Positions 9,439 through 22,064 of a DNA stretch of 64,000 nt are shown piece by piece (positions within the stretch are counted from its first letter, which is position 1; each line of letters opens with the position of its first letter). The DNA is from Favolaschia claudopus (lineage: Eukaryota > Basidiomycota > Agaricomycetes > Agaricales > Mycenaceae). Location: positions 186,001 through 250,000 of the forward strand of contig JAWWNJ010000039.1 in assembly GCA_037176885.1 (NCBI GenBank), read 5' to 3'. The notes under the pieces are model-generated. The model was not told the DNA's origin. It saw only the letters and a program-made list of their open reading frames with translations, and did not search any database. The position numbers were made by a program, and so were the translations under genes.

Positions 9439-11843
9439 CTACGGGATCGCAATGCGGTCTACCCCCTGCTTTACCTTGCCAATCAGGTTGAGCACCCCAT
9501 CTCGTATTCCATCGGCCTGAACGCCAACAGCTTCTCCGCTCGTACGATAAATTCCGGTATTCGAACCTCCCAGACTGACATTGACGCTCCCGAGGTTGAG
9601 ATTTAACGCTGGCGCATTCGAGGCTGACTCCGGTGGAGGCTCGTACACGGTTGGAGAAAACTGGGCAGCAGCTGCACGTACCATCTCCACATATGAAGAC
9701 GAATTATGCACACAAGTGCCGCCGAGCAGTAAGCGGGTGCCTGCGGCGGTAGGGATTCCGCCGTTTGAGGCAGCGACGGGATCCTGGTTGAAAAGGGTCA
9801 CAGTCCGAGCCTCTTCATAAGTTGTTCCGCCAATCATGAAGATGATAACATCTTGTGGTCTGCGCTGAATGTGAGAGTGTGCGCTGATACCAGACCAGGT
9901 AACGCACCTTTGAAGAGAAGCGTTGGGACCAGGGCTTTCCACAAAAGGGTAACTTGCCTCGCGCAACCGACCTTTGAACAGGTTCTCCAATGTTTGCGAT
10001 AAATGTGGCCGATGTTGAGTGTAAACATTTTCTACACCCTGTGATCCCGTAAGACGCGACGAGGTACTTCAGAAGCAATAGTCTACCTTCAAACCCTTGA
10101 GAGCAGACCTTCCCATTGCGAAGAGTGACTCAGTCGAAAACAGATCATCCTGCCGTTGGTCTGCACCCGCAATATTCAAAAACACATAGACCAGCTATGA
10201 GTTCTCATGAGAGATCATCTCAGAGGGAACCGAGACCTGCTCACCCTGGCTTCTTCCCGAGACACCCCATTCGCAAGCAGAAGATTGATCAAGGAAGCTA
10301 TGTTGCCGGTTTGCGTCTTCTGGTATCGCAGAGCATACAAAATCACCAGTCGAAGTTTATGCCATGGAGGCACTCCAGGATTCGCGATGAAGGCTTGAAC
10401 GCTCTGTCGAAAGATCAATAAGAACAGAAAGGACTCTGAATGCGAAACCATACGCGCAATTCAGCCCCTGCACTAGTTGCGAGGCCTTGCTCGACTTCTC
10501 CGATCTCCAATAGCTTGTCTCGTCCTACAAGTCGACTCAATTCGCCCACCAGCGCAACGTGCTTGCTAACATTCCCTCCGAGCTTCCGGAATTCAGGATA
10601 TTCCTCGACGAAACGCTTCATATCCGATATCGAGTTGATCGCGGAAGGCGACTGAGCCAGCGATCGCGATTGATAATTTTGCACATAGTTTTTCAACGAT
10701 GTGCCGAGGTCACCAAATGTCTCGAGGAAATGTGATTGGAAGAAAGGGTCGGTAGAGGTTGTAAGAGTGATTTCCTGCGAAATCCCATTAATTCGAAAGC
10801 AGACCGAGGGGGGAATACGAACGGAGAGTTCTGGTCGTATGTCGGGAACCATGCTAAGGTCAACGCGACCGTTCTGAATACCCAGTAGTTCGTGCACCAT
10901 GGCTTGGTATGTCCATTGTGAGAGCAACGGCGTTACGGGGTCATTCCGGCGGTCAAGAATGAGGAGTAGAGGGGGGACTTGTGTCAGCCGGAAATCGAAA
11001 AGGCTCGATTCGGCTTGGATACGATGCTGGTGCTTTCAGTCAAAACAGACTAAGATACTGCATCAAAAGGACGCACATGCATCTCCACAGCAAGTTTCTT
11101 CGCCATTCCACTCATCTTTTCGTACCGAATAACAGGCTTCTTTTTCAGGCTTAGAAGCACAGCAGTGATCCCTTGTACTGAGCGTTCTAGAGCAGCAGGA
11201 TCCCAGGAATTGAAGGTTGAGCCGTAGAGTGGTTTAGCGGAGGCGGGTGAATGGTTGAGCGAGAACAATGCGGGCAGGAGGGGGCAGCAATCCGCGAAAT
11301 ATTCCTAACGAAATTCAATTGGAGAGAACTCGGGACGATTTGACGCGTTTAATTCACCTGCACTTCACGAACGACTTCGTATTCATCCACCTCCGCCAGA
11401 CGTTCAATCACGGATTTCGTGAGAATGTTGCTGAAGTCTTTCAACTCGTGAGCTGTGATCAAGGCGGCGCGAGCGACGGTAATGATTCACCCACTGACAC
11501 AAGTAGTACTCCCCGTATTTAGGTTCGCTGAGTTCAGTTTGGAGGGCCTCAAGACTGTCCTCGCTACTTTGTAGGAAGCATACACACTTCATGTGTGGCA
11601 TGCGGTCGCGCTTTTTATTGTCAATACGGTCGGTGAGGTATACTTGATGCGATAGCAGTGTCGATTGGGTCGATGCAAGGGACACGATTGGCGTCTTGGC
11701 ATGAGGAAAGCGCACAATTAGCAAAACCTAAAGCAATAGAAGAATGAATTCACCGTATGTGAATCGAGAAGGAGAACCTTCATCGAGGTTGGCGTCGACA
11801 CCAACTTGGAGACATACGTCTCGACAGCTTTGACGACGTCCAT
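9439..11843 (-). CDS. VPS45: VPS45, Sec1/Munc18-family SNARE regulator
   Basis: SM protein that binds the syntaxin Tlg2 and promotes endosome/Golgi membrane fusion (family knowledge). Start ATG at 11843 gives MDVVKAVETYVSKLVSTPTS, then MKVLLLDSHT; after an intron comes PIVSLASTQSTLLSHQVYLT and DRIDNKKRDRMPHMKCVCFL. Further exons carry LYGSTFNSWDPAALERSVQG, LLSQWTYQAMVHELLGI, DMKRFVEEYPEFRKLGGNV with SKHVALVGELSRLV, WHKLRLVILYALRYQK, and near the end RPQDVIIFMIGGTTYEEART and LLLGGTCVHNSSSYVEM, the hallmark SM C-terminal block. Stop at 9439 after VDRIAIP. About nine introns. The length and full set of blocks indicate a complete gene. Its 3' end faces the transposon about 170 bp away. Confidence 0.93.
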
Positions 11844-12818
11844 CCCCACGAGGTACGACAATTGAGAGGTCGGAGTCGAGTAGACCTTCTAATTTTCTTT
11901 GGATTCTGCGCAAGAGACCAACTCTGGTCGTGGAGGCATGTAGACAAGCACCGCTCAGTACAGATCAGTGACACTTTGTGACTGACGCGCTCTTGACCTC
12001 TTCCCCTTGTCTTCCTCAGAGTCAGTGTACTCGCCCAGAGAAAATGCCTTCTGCGGGGCAGCAGCCTTGTCGAAGCCGTCTCTGACTGTCTCTAGTTCTG
12101 GAATCAGAATACACGGCTGGTTCCGTTGAATCGAATGGAACTGTAGGCGACAACATCACTAATCACCACCTCAACTTGAACTCAAACTCAAAACTGGCGA
12201 TAAAGCATTCCCCCTCGGATGTTTCTTGTTGAAGCGCGGTAACCTTGCTCACTGTACATGGGAACTGGAGGAAGTCTGGAGAAACTACCTTCTATCCGTC
12301 GGCCAAGTTCGGACTCACAATTGCGACCGCGTCACTGGCGTCGGGCGCAGCCGCGGTATTTCACGTTATCCCGAGCGGCGGCGCATCCCGTCCCATAAAC
12401 GGTCTTCGAAGTCTCAACCGTTCCTCTGCTCGAGGCAACGTGCCCCGTTATTTTTATGAACAAGTTCTCCAGCGAAGCTATCAACAATCCTCAAAGAGGT
12501 TTCTGCTCTCACGCGAATAATGCGCGCTTTTGTGATGAAACGGAGTCCCGACGTCTCTGGCCATTGTCTTCAGCAAAAACAACTAGTTTTGGCTGCGAAC
12601 CGCGATAAATCTAGTTTTCACGGACTGGATACAAGTCAGTCTCGTGAACGACTGCCAATGATCAAGACGATCATTCTTGTCCCGGGCTCTGGCTCGCCCA
12701 TGTTCGTGTTTCTTACAAGTTTCTTCGAGCGCATTTGGCTGTTCTCAGCTGAGTTCGTGAGAAACTCGGTGTCACCCTCAATCAACACGAGGCTCGCACT
12801 CTCTTGCGACCCCCTTGC
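11844..12818. other. Intergenic region with minus-strand coding-like fragments
   Basis: On the minus strand, short frames between about 12420 and 11960 read like protein (IPELETVRDGFDKAAAPQKA, then FSLGEYTDSEEDKGKRSRA with a stop near 11968; upstream VSKVTALQQETSEGG). I could not join them with canonical splice sites in one frame, so they may be the remnant of a broken gene upstream of VPS45 or chance. No family recognised. Confidence 0.3.
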
Positions 12819-13212
12819 ATGTCTGATAGCTTGGACCAGTTGGAAGGCATCAAGCAGCTGCTTCAGGAGCAGATCGAGGACTGCAAACAAAGCGCGCGAT
12901 ATGAGCAGGAACGGCAAAAGATTGCCGATGAGCAGCGCGTCGAAACGCATAAATTGGAGAGTCAAGTAAATGAGACGCTGCAGAAAATTGTAGCCTTGAG
13001 GGAAAGTACCAGGGATCAAGACAAGCATTTTGAACGTGATTGTAAGTTTACTTTATCTGCATACAGGGCTTTTTATGTCACTGACAGACTGCTGAATAGC
13101 TGCTGAAAACATCGAACTTCTCCTCCAACTAGTCAGAGAAAATCACCAGAGTCAGATGGACATGATTTACTCGTTTATTGATGGTCTGTGGAGAATCATC
13201 GAGCTGAAGTAA
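12819..13212 (+). CDS. Small coiled-coil protein, unknown function
   Basis: ATG at 12819 begins MSDSLDQLEGIKQLLQEQIE. The product is almost entirely charged heptad-like helix (ARYEQERQKIADEQRVETHK, LESQVNETLQKIVALREST). A short intron starting at GTAAGTTTAC and ending AATAG restores the frame to SAENIELLLQLVRENHQSQM and the stop at 13210-13212. Total about 110 residues. The splice-restored frame and regular heptads support a real gene or a recent remnant. It may be the surviving end of a larger protein, since the upstream 300 bp also has long open frames on the + strand (MIKTIILVPGSGSP...). No function can be assigned. Confidence 0.45.
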
Positions 13213-14349
13213 ATCAGCGACTTATACTCGCGCACCAGGTTCTTCGAAGTTCATGAAGAAGCAGCATACGCAATTATTAGACGATATGTCTCATCTTCGT
13301 CGAAGAAAGTCGTGAATGCGAGGAGAACACTCTCTCAGCTCGAGATACACACTACTCCCTGACCGAGAAAAGTTGTTGAACTCGAACCAAATGAACAGAT
13401 TCGACATACTGTTTCTGTGACCCTCCATTCTCGAGAGTTGTATAGGTGCAATACGTGCACTCGGGTTGAGCCGAATCTTGGAGCTTTCTACGTCGTGCGG
13501 ATCGGGTAGCGCAAGATGGCCCACCCTCGATCTGACACTCTATGCGTCCCTGCTCATTCGAGCTCCAGAACGAATAAAAGGGATCGTCGATGTTCTCACA
13601 GAACAGTCCACGCCAGGCCTAGGTGGTGCCCACTCTTCCTAACTCGTTAATGCACAGAACGTGCGCTCTCCACGAATACATTCAACACCCGTCAATTACC
13701 ACTCGCACCTACAAGCGTACCGTAAAGCGGGACTCGGCCGATTCGGGCATCTCCAAATGCCTGCTTCTTGAAGAACTTCTTGGCCTCTTCGTTCTGCAAA
13801 TACTTATCTGGACTAGTGGATTCGCGAATTATCCGCGGAAGCGGATTTTGTATTACAGCAAGCCGACATCTCAAGGATTCGGGCGCGGAAGAAACTATAT
13901 CGCCTCGAATAATCGGAGTTTCGAAGCCATCCATCCGGCCAGTTCTCATATCTTTCGATAAGGGGTACCCGCTCGGTTAAAAACCCGTACGGTTCTTCGA
14001 CCTTGACAGTTATGAAGTCCGTCCTTCACAGACTCAATCATGAATGCTTCCGCCGTATGCATATTTGTGGCGTCGAAAGGCGTCGAAGCGGAGATGTTTT
14101 CTGCTTTCTATCTGGATTCGTCCCCTACGAAGCGGATTGCAAACTTTCGAAGCTCGCACCGAAGCCGCCGTGCCTGAGCACGTTAATACCCCACACCCCA
14201 GTTTTCCCTCACCACTATACACCGCGGGTCCATGAAATGTCTATACCACGCTTGGATTTTCGACTCCCACCTCTGCACGTCGTGCTCGCGTCTGCGCCGA
14301 CGATTCACCGAACGATACTGTTGTCTGCATGATCTCGCAGCTAAGCGTC

Positions 14350-14436
14350 GACCGCCGGGCCTAACCAAACGGACGAGTTGTCAACAATCTGTGAACAGCG
14401 CGGGGTTGTTGAGCGCTAAATTGTGCATTTATTCGT
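14350..14436 (+). repeat. Dispersed repeat, copy A
   Basis: It begins GACCGCCGGGCCTAACCAAA, which is identical over 20 nt to the reverse complement of a block at about 33330. It also shares GTGAACAGCGCGGGG and ATTTATTCG with that copy, with small gaps between. Probably a fragment of a repeated element. Confidence 0.6.
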
Positions 14437-17400
14437 GCGCTGATGTTCAGCCTGGCTATCCGTCTAATTGTGATACGCAACATTAGGCCTGACATACCGT
14501 ATCATATACGGCTCGAATGCGTCCTTCTGAACAACGATATTCAGTGGAGGGCCGAGTGGAGGACAAACTGGGCTATGGAGTTTGGTTAAGGGAGCTGCCG
14601 ATGATGCATTGATGGCCAACATTGCCGACTCGGCAGCTTCATGGGTTCCCAAACAACCACGATTGCAATATTTCAATCCACCGAACTGCTCTCTCTACAT
14701 TCAACCAGTTTAGCCAATAATGAACAGTCCTCCAACGGAAAACTTGTAAATCCCCCTGGTACAGCTGCAGCCGAACATGCTTGGCTATTTTAATGCAGAA
14801 CATACAACGGCTTCAGTCTCCCTCGACACATATATAGCGCCTCCTCGTTTCGCACGCAGTTATGGACGGATAATCTCAAGTTAATGGAAACTACGTGAAT
14901 CTGACTAATGTCATATCCCGCCCTCTATTGCCTGGCTTCTCGGATCTTGTTACAGCACTCACTGGGCAGCGTACAGCTGAATTGAAGCTGAATTTAACCA
15001 TCGGCTTTCGTGCTGGCCGGATGAGGACCTGACACTCGAACTATCTCAGTCTATCTGTCCAGATGACCACCCGGCGCCAACAGTACGCAGCGCCAACCGC
15101 GGGCCTCGGCGCCAGGTACGTGCTCAATTACTTGAATGTCCCGTCGGGCTCCCGGATTGTTAATCACTGTGCTCGATGAATTGCTCGCTCTGTTCATCAT
15201 GAATCACTTCCCGTCAATAATATCTGGATGTCACTGTACATGCATGCATGTGCACAAAGTATCTTTGCGACACGGATATAATTGGCCTCTGTGGAGTTCC
15301 CCGCAACTGCATCGCTTTAACGTCAAAAACGCCGTCTCGGGAATCTTGTCGTTATACCCCGTCGTGCGAACCCGCGGGGCGTTTGTTTCCGCAACGGGTG
15401 TGGGTGTCGCAACAGCCCGGGCGACCTTTGCGGCCTGGACTGGATTCAGTGCTCACCAATCAAAAGTCACTTTCCAAGCTCCCCGCGTCCCACACTCACC
15501 GACATTTACGGGACATCCCGGGGCGCATGGTTGACCTGACAAAGGCGCACCAATGACTCAGACTCACGCAGTACCACGACCGCCTTCCCGTCGTGGCTTT
15601 CATTTGGCGGAACTCGGGAGTTAACCTTACCGTCTAAGAAAGATGTTACTAACGTTTTTCTCGTAATTGAGGCTTTCCGGATGACTTTCCGGACGACGTT
15701 GAACGCAGCCATGGCCACCCGAGGCTCAGGCAGGGTTGACGCGGGATATCGCTGCAGCAGTTGCTGTGATTTTCGTGATTTTCCGCACGTTCGCAATAGT
15801 ACGCGACAGCAGCAGCGACAACCATCAGTAATTATTTCTCATAACAGATCCGGCCAGGCGTATATGGCGTACTGTGACCTATCCCGGGCCTGCAATACGG
15901 CTTCGCGCCCATTGGTGCAAAACCATCTCGCCCGTGTCCAACCAGCATCGACTGATCAGAGTGTGTTGATTCGAACTGACTCACACAAGATACGGTCGCG
16001 GTCTGTCGCGGTGTAATGTCGGTATAAGCTTACAGTAATGGGATATAGTACAGCGCTCTGTCTAACCGCCGCTCAGAACCTAACTCTATGTGCTGTGCGC
16101 GGAGGGGGTCTAAGACTTCAAACAAAGAGGACTGCTGACCTTGAACGTTGTCGCAGTGCGCACACATCTTGAGTTCCGAGTTGAGATAGGCTCGGCGACA
16201 GGTCTCCCGGCAGTCTTTAATTCATTCAAACAATCTTATCTGGATGGATTGCATGTGGATGTGGGTTGGAAAATGCCAGACTAGCACACTAACCACTTAT
16301 CACTTTATCGCACATAGCAGCCTAGGCGTGGTACTTGTTCAACGAGCGCAGGTTAACACACAAGGCGTGTTTAATATTGGTCGACTAGGATTTCTCTATC
16401 GTTAATTTCGAGCGATGTGTGTAGATTAGGCAAGACAGGCACGCGAGAAATCCCAACAAAGGAGCTTTGTTCTTTTGTGGGTCCACTGCGCGCAAGCCCT
16501 AATTAATGTCGGTGCCTCATGCCCCTTCCCCATCCTTTCTGCTCTATCGACACGCCGCAACAAGATCCCTGCAGCTGATCATTGAATAGTAAGCCCTGTA
16601 ATAATCTGCTAACTGCACGCCTTGTATTTGCCAGTATACGCGAGAGCTGTAGAATGGCACTAAGGACCGGCGCGGTAACCGGTCGGTAATCAGGGCAAAT
16701 CATCTTCCTTGCAAAAAAGAAATTACTCACCTGCCGTTGTATCTGCACGCAGCTTGTCGCGAATAGCGTCAAGAGGAGCATTATAGCTGCCCGACAAGTT
16801 TTTTTGCAGATAGTTTTGTAAAAGCTGAAGAATTCGACGACATAGTCTTGAAGATTGAACTTGACTGCACACAGGATGTACGAGTTTTCACGAGCCAACG
16901 AGCATGTTATTGGCTGTAGTCAGTCCATCCAAACAAATTTCGAGCATCTCGATGCCTTGATATCCGACGCAGCCCGGACCCTTGTTGGTTGGTTACATCT
17001 CCGATATTCCCAGTCGTCCTGCCAGTAGCGTCGCGTGCAGTACCAACGATATATAGCCCAGTCGTCAATGCTTGAATTGAATTACCCCAGACCCTGTTCA
17101 TCTCCTTGTTGCGTGCGACAGACCGCCGACAAAATAAAACATGCATGTTTCACCGCACAAGAGGATGTCCAAATACACCACCAGTTAATGCCGGTAGCGG
17201 GAGACTTGACCAGTTTTGGATTGCAGGAAGGCAGCCGCACGATCGACTAGCGTAGAAAAAGACAAAGAGACGCACAAAAACGAGACAAGAGCCAGACAAG
17301 ACAACACGAAATGAAACAACGCTGACAAGAAGTTGATTAAATGAATTTTGCGCTAGTGCGGGCCCTGCACGTATACGACAATAAACGGATGTCTTAGTTG

Positions 17401-19124
17401 GGACCTACATGCAGTATGCACCCACACACTGTGACACAGGCCGGGCAGTTGAATGAACAGAAACATTCCTGGGGTTCAAAACGCGACAAAAGAGCGCAAG
17501 GCCGGGCCGACGACATTTGGTCCCGCCGCGAAGTATTTCCTTTTGTTTTTTCGGCCGATCGATGTGAGTGTCACGCTCGGCACCTTCGGAACGGCGTCGG
17601 TGCTTGGTCAGCAGTTTCAACTTGCACACAGCGAACTCAGTGCATGCTCTAGCTGTGTGCATGGCCATCCTTTCATGCGCGCACGGAACTCGAAGTCGGC
17701 AATGTGTGCTGTTTTGTCAAGTGCTCACAACGTTTTGGCTATACGCGTCTGGTGGTTTTTACTTTACAAGGTAATCGGATAAAACACGGGTTCCCCACTT
17801 CTGGCGATCCGTGAGGGCTGGCGCGCGCTAAGATACATCGGATAATACCATTTCTGCCCTGGACCCACTCACTTGACCTGCGATCTGCCTGCAAGCCAAT
17901 CTCATGGCCTCGATAAAATATTATCAACTACTACGCGAGTTTGCAACGATCAACATCTGCTGTTGAACCTTCTTCTTCGCAGGTCTGCAGACGCCCACAC
18001 TTGCTAAAAGCGACAACCGACACAGCTGATTCGAGACGATTATCCCTACACGAGTGAGTGAATGGGGTCGACGAAACAGGGCTCTTGTCTACTCGGATGC
18101 TCGGTATTATGAGTTCCTCTGGGACTCCTGATCGTCTGCTGCGAGCGAATTTCGCCGATCCGGGATTATCTTTTCGACGGAAGTTGGACGGAAGAATCCG
18201 AAAACAAAATCACAGACTCTTGCGGAACTGAAGATTTTCCTTCTCCTACTTCCGGGCCGACTCCTCCCAAGTCTCTCGGTGAGAATCGGGTCGAGGATAT
18301 CCCGGTCCTATTCACCGACCACGCTCAGCTTCGACTTCCTTGAAGTTCTAAAAGTACTCTCTCACAGACTCAAGTCAACAGCTCTAACTATCAGCTGCAG
18401 CTGTATCTTCACTTCGGTGCCTATCCATATCTGCTTCCTTTTAATTTTCCTCTCTGCCATCCTGTACTTACCTCGTTCGTCCTTGTCCCCGACGGTCAAA
18501 ATAGAAAATACTCGATGTTGAGTTTTTTTCGAACAACGTTCCTCTCCTTCCCAAGACTGACCCTCAATTCCCCGACACCACCACCACGCGCGCGCCCTCG
18601 ATCCGTTTTGGCTGGCGGCCACAAGTCGCACCTATGACGCAACGGGCAACGGATGCCCGCTCAAATTTCTACTGCAGTGCCATTGCCAAGTCCTCTCTCC
18701 CCCAAACATCCCGATGGCAGCAAATTTCCAAATTTCATATGCATATTCGCCTCGGAGTCGATTCGAGTCCGTGTCGACGTCATATCTTCCTTCAAGAAAT
18801 CTGTTCAGGTTCAGAGGGGCGGCGCGGTACTTGCTTATCGTACCTTGACTCGATGCTGTTCGCACTATGCTCCGATTGCGAGGAGAGAGGTACAATGTCA
18901 ATCGACTCGACTTGCAGCTATTTTATTCTTAGGGAACGTCCATCGGCTCCTATGCTTCATCGGTCGGCACTGTGACGCGGTCGAGACGGTCGGACGGGCG
19001 GGACCTCCCGACCGCGCGCACTGCTTGCGAAGAAAACAAAAAAACTTCAAACACACTCATCGCTCTCGCTCTCGAGCTATGTTCCGGTGTCCAGTGCAAC
19101 TGAGTCAATCACTCGCCCCCTTTA

Positions 19125-19808
19125 ACGCGTCACGTCGCGTCGACGCGTCTCCTCACCAACTTGACGCGTATACCGATTACACCTTTCTGACGAGTCGCGT
19201 ATCTACTACGCACATTCCTCGGCTCGCTTTCCCGCGTCATATGCATTCCGCCACATAAGATGGATGGATGGATGGATGCGAGCTTGTTCGACAAGACTCG
19301 AAACGCGATTCAGTCGCGACGACGCGCCGATGACGTCGTCTCCTCAATCCTACTTTCTTCGTCCGCACAACGACGATCGACGACGCAGCTTTACCGCGTT
19401 TGTCTTGTTCCTTCGCGTGGCGCGGTCTCCATCGAATTGAATTGCGGGTTTTCTTTTGCGACGCTTAGGTCTTGGGTTTTGGAGAGAGTGTCTCGGAGCG
19501 GAGACGGAAACAGAGTGAAAAATAAAAAAACCGAACCCTGCCACGACGGATGACGTCGTCTGTCTGAACTCACGACCGAGAGAGTGAAATACCCTGAAGC
19601 AGTCGTTTGAGACCAGATACGGTGCCAATGCTGGGCGCTGAGCGATCCACTGCATAGGAATGCGATGACGTCGACGTAACGCTCGACCTTTTTGCCTCCG
19701 CCGCCACTTGGAAATTAGCGCGACGTATTTCACCTGAATTTGATGAGTCCGATTTACTTAACCCTGGACGCTCTTGGGGGACACGATCTACCGGTTATTG
19801 TGACGTCG
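19125..19808. promoter_or_regulatory. Cluster of ACGCGT and TGACGTCG motifs
   Basis: Three ACGCGT hexamers (19125, 19143, 19164) resemble MluI cell-cycle boxes bound by MBF-type factors. Four TGACGTCG octamers (19331, 19551, 19666, 19801) resemble CRE/ATF bZIP sites, two of them within the same TGACGTCGTCT 11-mer. The motif types are known from other fungi; their use here is inference. No gene start was found next to them. Confidence 0.3.
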
Positions 19809-20619
19809 ACGCATTTTGGACCCTGCGACGTGGGGTACTCACCAGTTGCCTGCGTCGATCGACGCGGTAACCGAAGTGGACTCAAATTTTCACTCCAGTC
19901 CAACAAGGAATCCACATATACATTTTTCCATTCCGAAATCCACAACTAATGCTACACCGCTCAACGCGTTCGTTTTGTTTTGTTATGTTCAAGTATTTGT
20001 TTCTGCGCAACGCTCGACAAGGTTCGTAGGTAGGTAGGAAGTAGCTTGCTAAAGTACTAGTAGTATGTACGTATCGTATCGTAGTTCATGTCGTTCGTAG
20101 GAGGAATGCCAAAAAAATCGTTCAGTTCGTGCCAAGGTTACCAAAATCGCGAAGAAAAGAGAAAAAAAAAACAGATGATACACACGGCGAGGAGCCCAGA
20201 GGAAATTAATGATTATACAACCTCGACGACGACGAACCCGTGTGGGGATGCATGTTGCATGGGGTGGGGTTGGGAGGTAGGGGACAGGCGACGAGATCAG
20301 GGAATGAAAAAGCCAGAACCCGAGACAAAAAGACTTGATGATTGCTGATGATGAGGGGCGCCCTCGAGGACGCCCAATGGATGTGTTTGCGTGCGTGGAT
20401 GGATGGATGAATGCGATTGATGCTCCTGCGCCTACTGCGCTTTTCTTCCCCTTCGTTGTCGATGGATAATGTTAATGCTTGCTGAGAATGATGCGATGCG
20501 AAATGCGGAGGTATGTGGCGTTAAACGTGCAGGGTATGGGTCTGTTATGAGGGTGTCGTCGCGAGTCGTCAAAAAATGCAATGCTCTTCTTCTCCTTCTT
20601 AACGCGCAACGACGACACA

Positions 20620-22064
20620 TCAAAATGCACCGATATCCCGCGCGATGGGGATGGGCTCGAAGGTAAACAGCCTGCGCCGCTGCCGCGACACCTCCACCTC
20701 GACCTCCACGCCGTTCTCGAGATGCTTCTCTTTGAGCGGGGGCATCGCCATCACAGGGTATGTGCGCACGTTATCGTACGACCACGAGCGCGCTGCGACA
20801 ATGTCAGCGTCTGAGCAACGGGAGCAAGAAAGAAAGACTCACTCTCAATGTTCGGCCGTGTAGGCGTCTCAAACTCGCCTCCGCAGGACTTGACGTATGC
20901 TGCTTCTTCCTCGTCCTCCTCAGTGTCGTCGGAATTCCTCGAGACCGCGCTGCTGCTCTTGGAGAGTGGACTGCGCACCATACGGCCTGCGCCAAAGGAG
21001 CCCGAGGAGTGACGGCGTGTCGAGCGCGTCGTGGGCGTCGACTCGGACTTGGGATGGCGCATGACTTCGGGGAGGAGTAGGTTGCAGGCGGCGATGTGAG
21101 AGAGCTTGCGCGGGGGACTGGAAGCACAGGAGGAGGCGGGGGAGGAGAGACGAGAGGAGGTGCGGCGAGCGAACGAGTCCTCAAAGGAGGAGAGGAGGGA
21201 GGAGGACGAGGCTGCACTGCGGGGGGAAGAAGAAGAGAAAGAAGAGGTAGAGCCAGAGCCGGACGAGGAAGAGCTCGAGGTGGACTCGGCCATGACACCT
21301 GCGTTGGAGCGGTGTGGGGATGCGACGCAGGATTGGTACGCGGCGCGGTTAGGGTCGATTACGTCTGCGCGAGACTGAGGCGGAGCGGCGAAGGAGTAGA
21401 CGTGGGCGCGCCACGCCTGAGAGCCGTCTGTCCAGCCAAGCGTGGGTGCGAGGGGTGGGGGACGCTCGCCAGGAGCAAGGGGCTTGGGGAGGATGGCCTC
21501 GATGCGGCGAGCGGCCATCATGACGCCGGAAGTGTAGGGAGGCGGGACATAGGGAGCTGGAGGCGCACGGGGACATAGCTCATCGTATGTTTCAGAAGTA
21601 GATGGGGGAAGGGCCGCCAAACCAATCTCGCGTTGAAGTACGGCGAGGGAGCGGGTGTTTGGTGTGCTCCGAACGGGACGAGGCGGCGGCGCTGTGCGCA
21701 GGACGTCCTCATCGTCGTCTGATATTGAGGCGCAATAGGTCTGCTGCGAATCTGGAGAGTCGCGGAGACGGCAATCTGCTGAGCAGTAGAGCGGGGCGGG
21801 GGACTGGTCGATTTCGACGCGAGTCTTTACGGGCTTGATGGTGCCATTGGGGCGTACACGGCCGGTGCCGTTGACGAGGCCGCTGCGCTGCTGCTGCTTT
21901 TTTGTGCGAGCTGAAAGGAAAGACAAGTTAGTTCAACAAAGGAGGGAGACAAAGGCTTGTGTGGGCGTACGAGAGTCTGCTGGGAGGTCGGGGTAGACGG
22001 GGACGAGGATGCGTTTGGGTAGTATCTGACGGTGGCAAACTGCGCAGAAGGAGTTGTCGTCCAT
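20620..22064 (-). CDS. Ecl1-like (life-span regulatory factor type) zinc-binding protein
   Basis: ATG at 22064 gives MDDNSFCAVCHRQILPKRIL, with a CxxC pair. After an intron comes RVRPNGTIKPVKTRVEIDQS and then PLYCSADCRLRDS, the second cysteine pair. The spaced CxxC...YCSxxCR pattern is the small zinc-binding module of the fungal Ecl1 family, whose yeast members affect stationary-phase survival. The rest is long, low-complexity and Ser-rich, with Pro-rich and acidic tracts (DDTEEDEEEAA). A last exon reads WSYDNVRTYPVMAMPPLKEK and ends DIGAF at 20620. Two introns, both in frame. The Ser-rich, disordered body fits a nuclear regulator. The family assignment rests on the Cys pattern only. The 5' flank is very long and pyrimidine-rich. 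Confidence 0.65.

Larger units (their letters stand above)
13213..20619. other. 7.4-kb gene-poor region
   Basis: No recognised gene was found in either direction. The longest minus-strand frame (13692-13949, ETPIIRGDIVSSAPESLR...) looks protein-like but could not be extended or assigned. The region contains a dispersed repeat copy at 14350-14436, ACGCGT and TGACGTCG motif clusters at 19125-19808, a (GATG) microsatellite at 19260-19278 and another near 20396-20410. Possible contents are decayed mobile DNA, non-coding RNA or regulatory DNA. Confidence 0.45.

Noticed and set aside
13692..13949. Protein-like minus-strand frame ETPIIRGDIVSSAPESLR...
   Set aside because: Could not be extended by splicing on either side or assigned to a family; two other frames here are also open.
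16503..16898. 131-residue minus-strand frame
   Set aside because: No domain and no exon partners; typical of chance frames in non-coding DNA.
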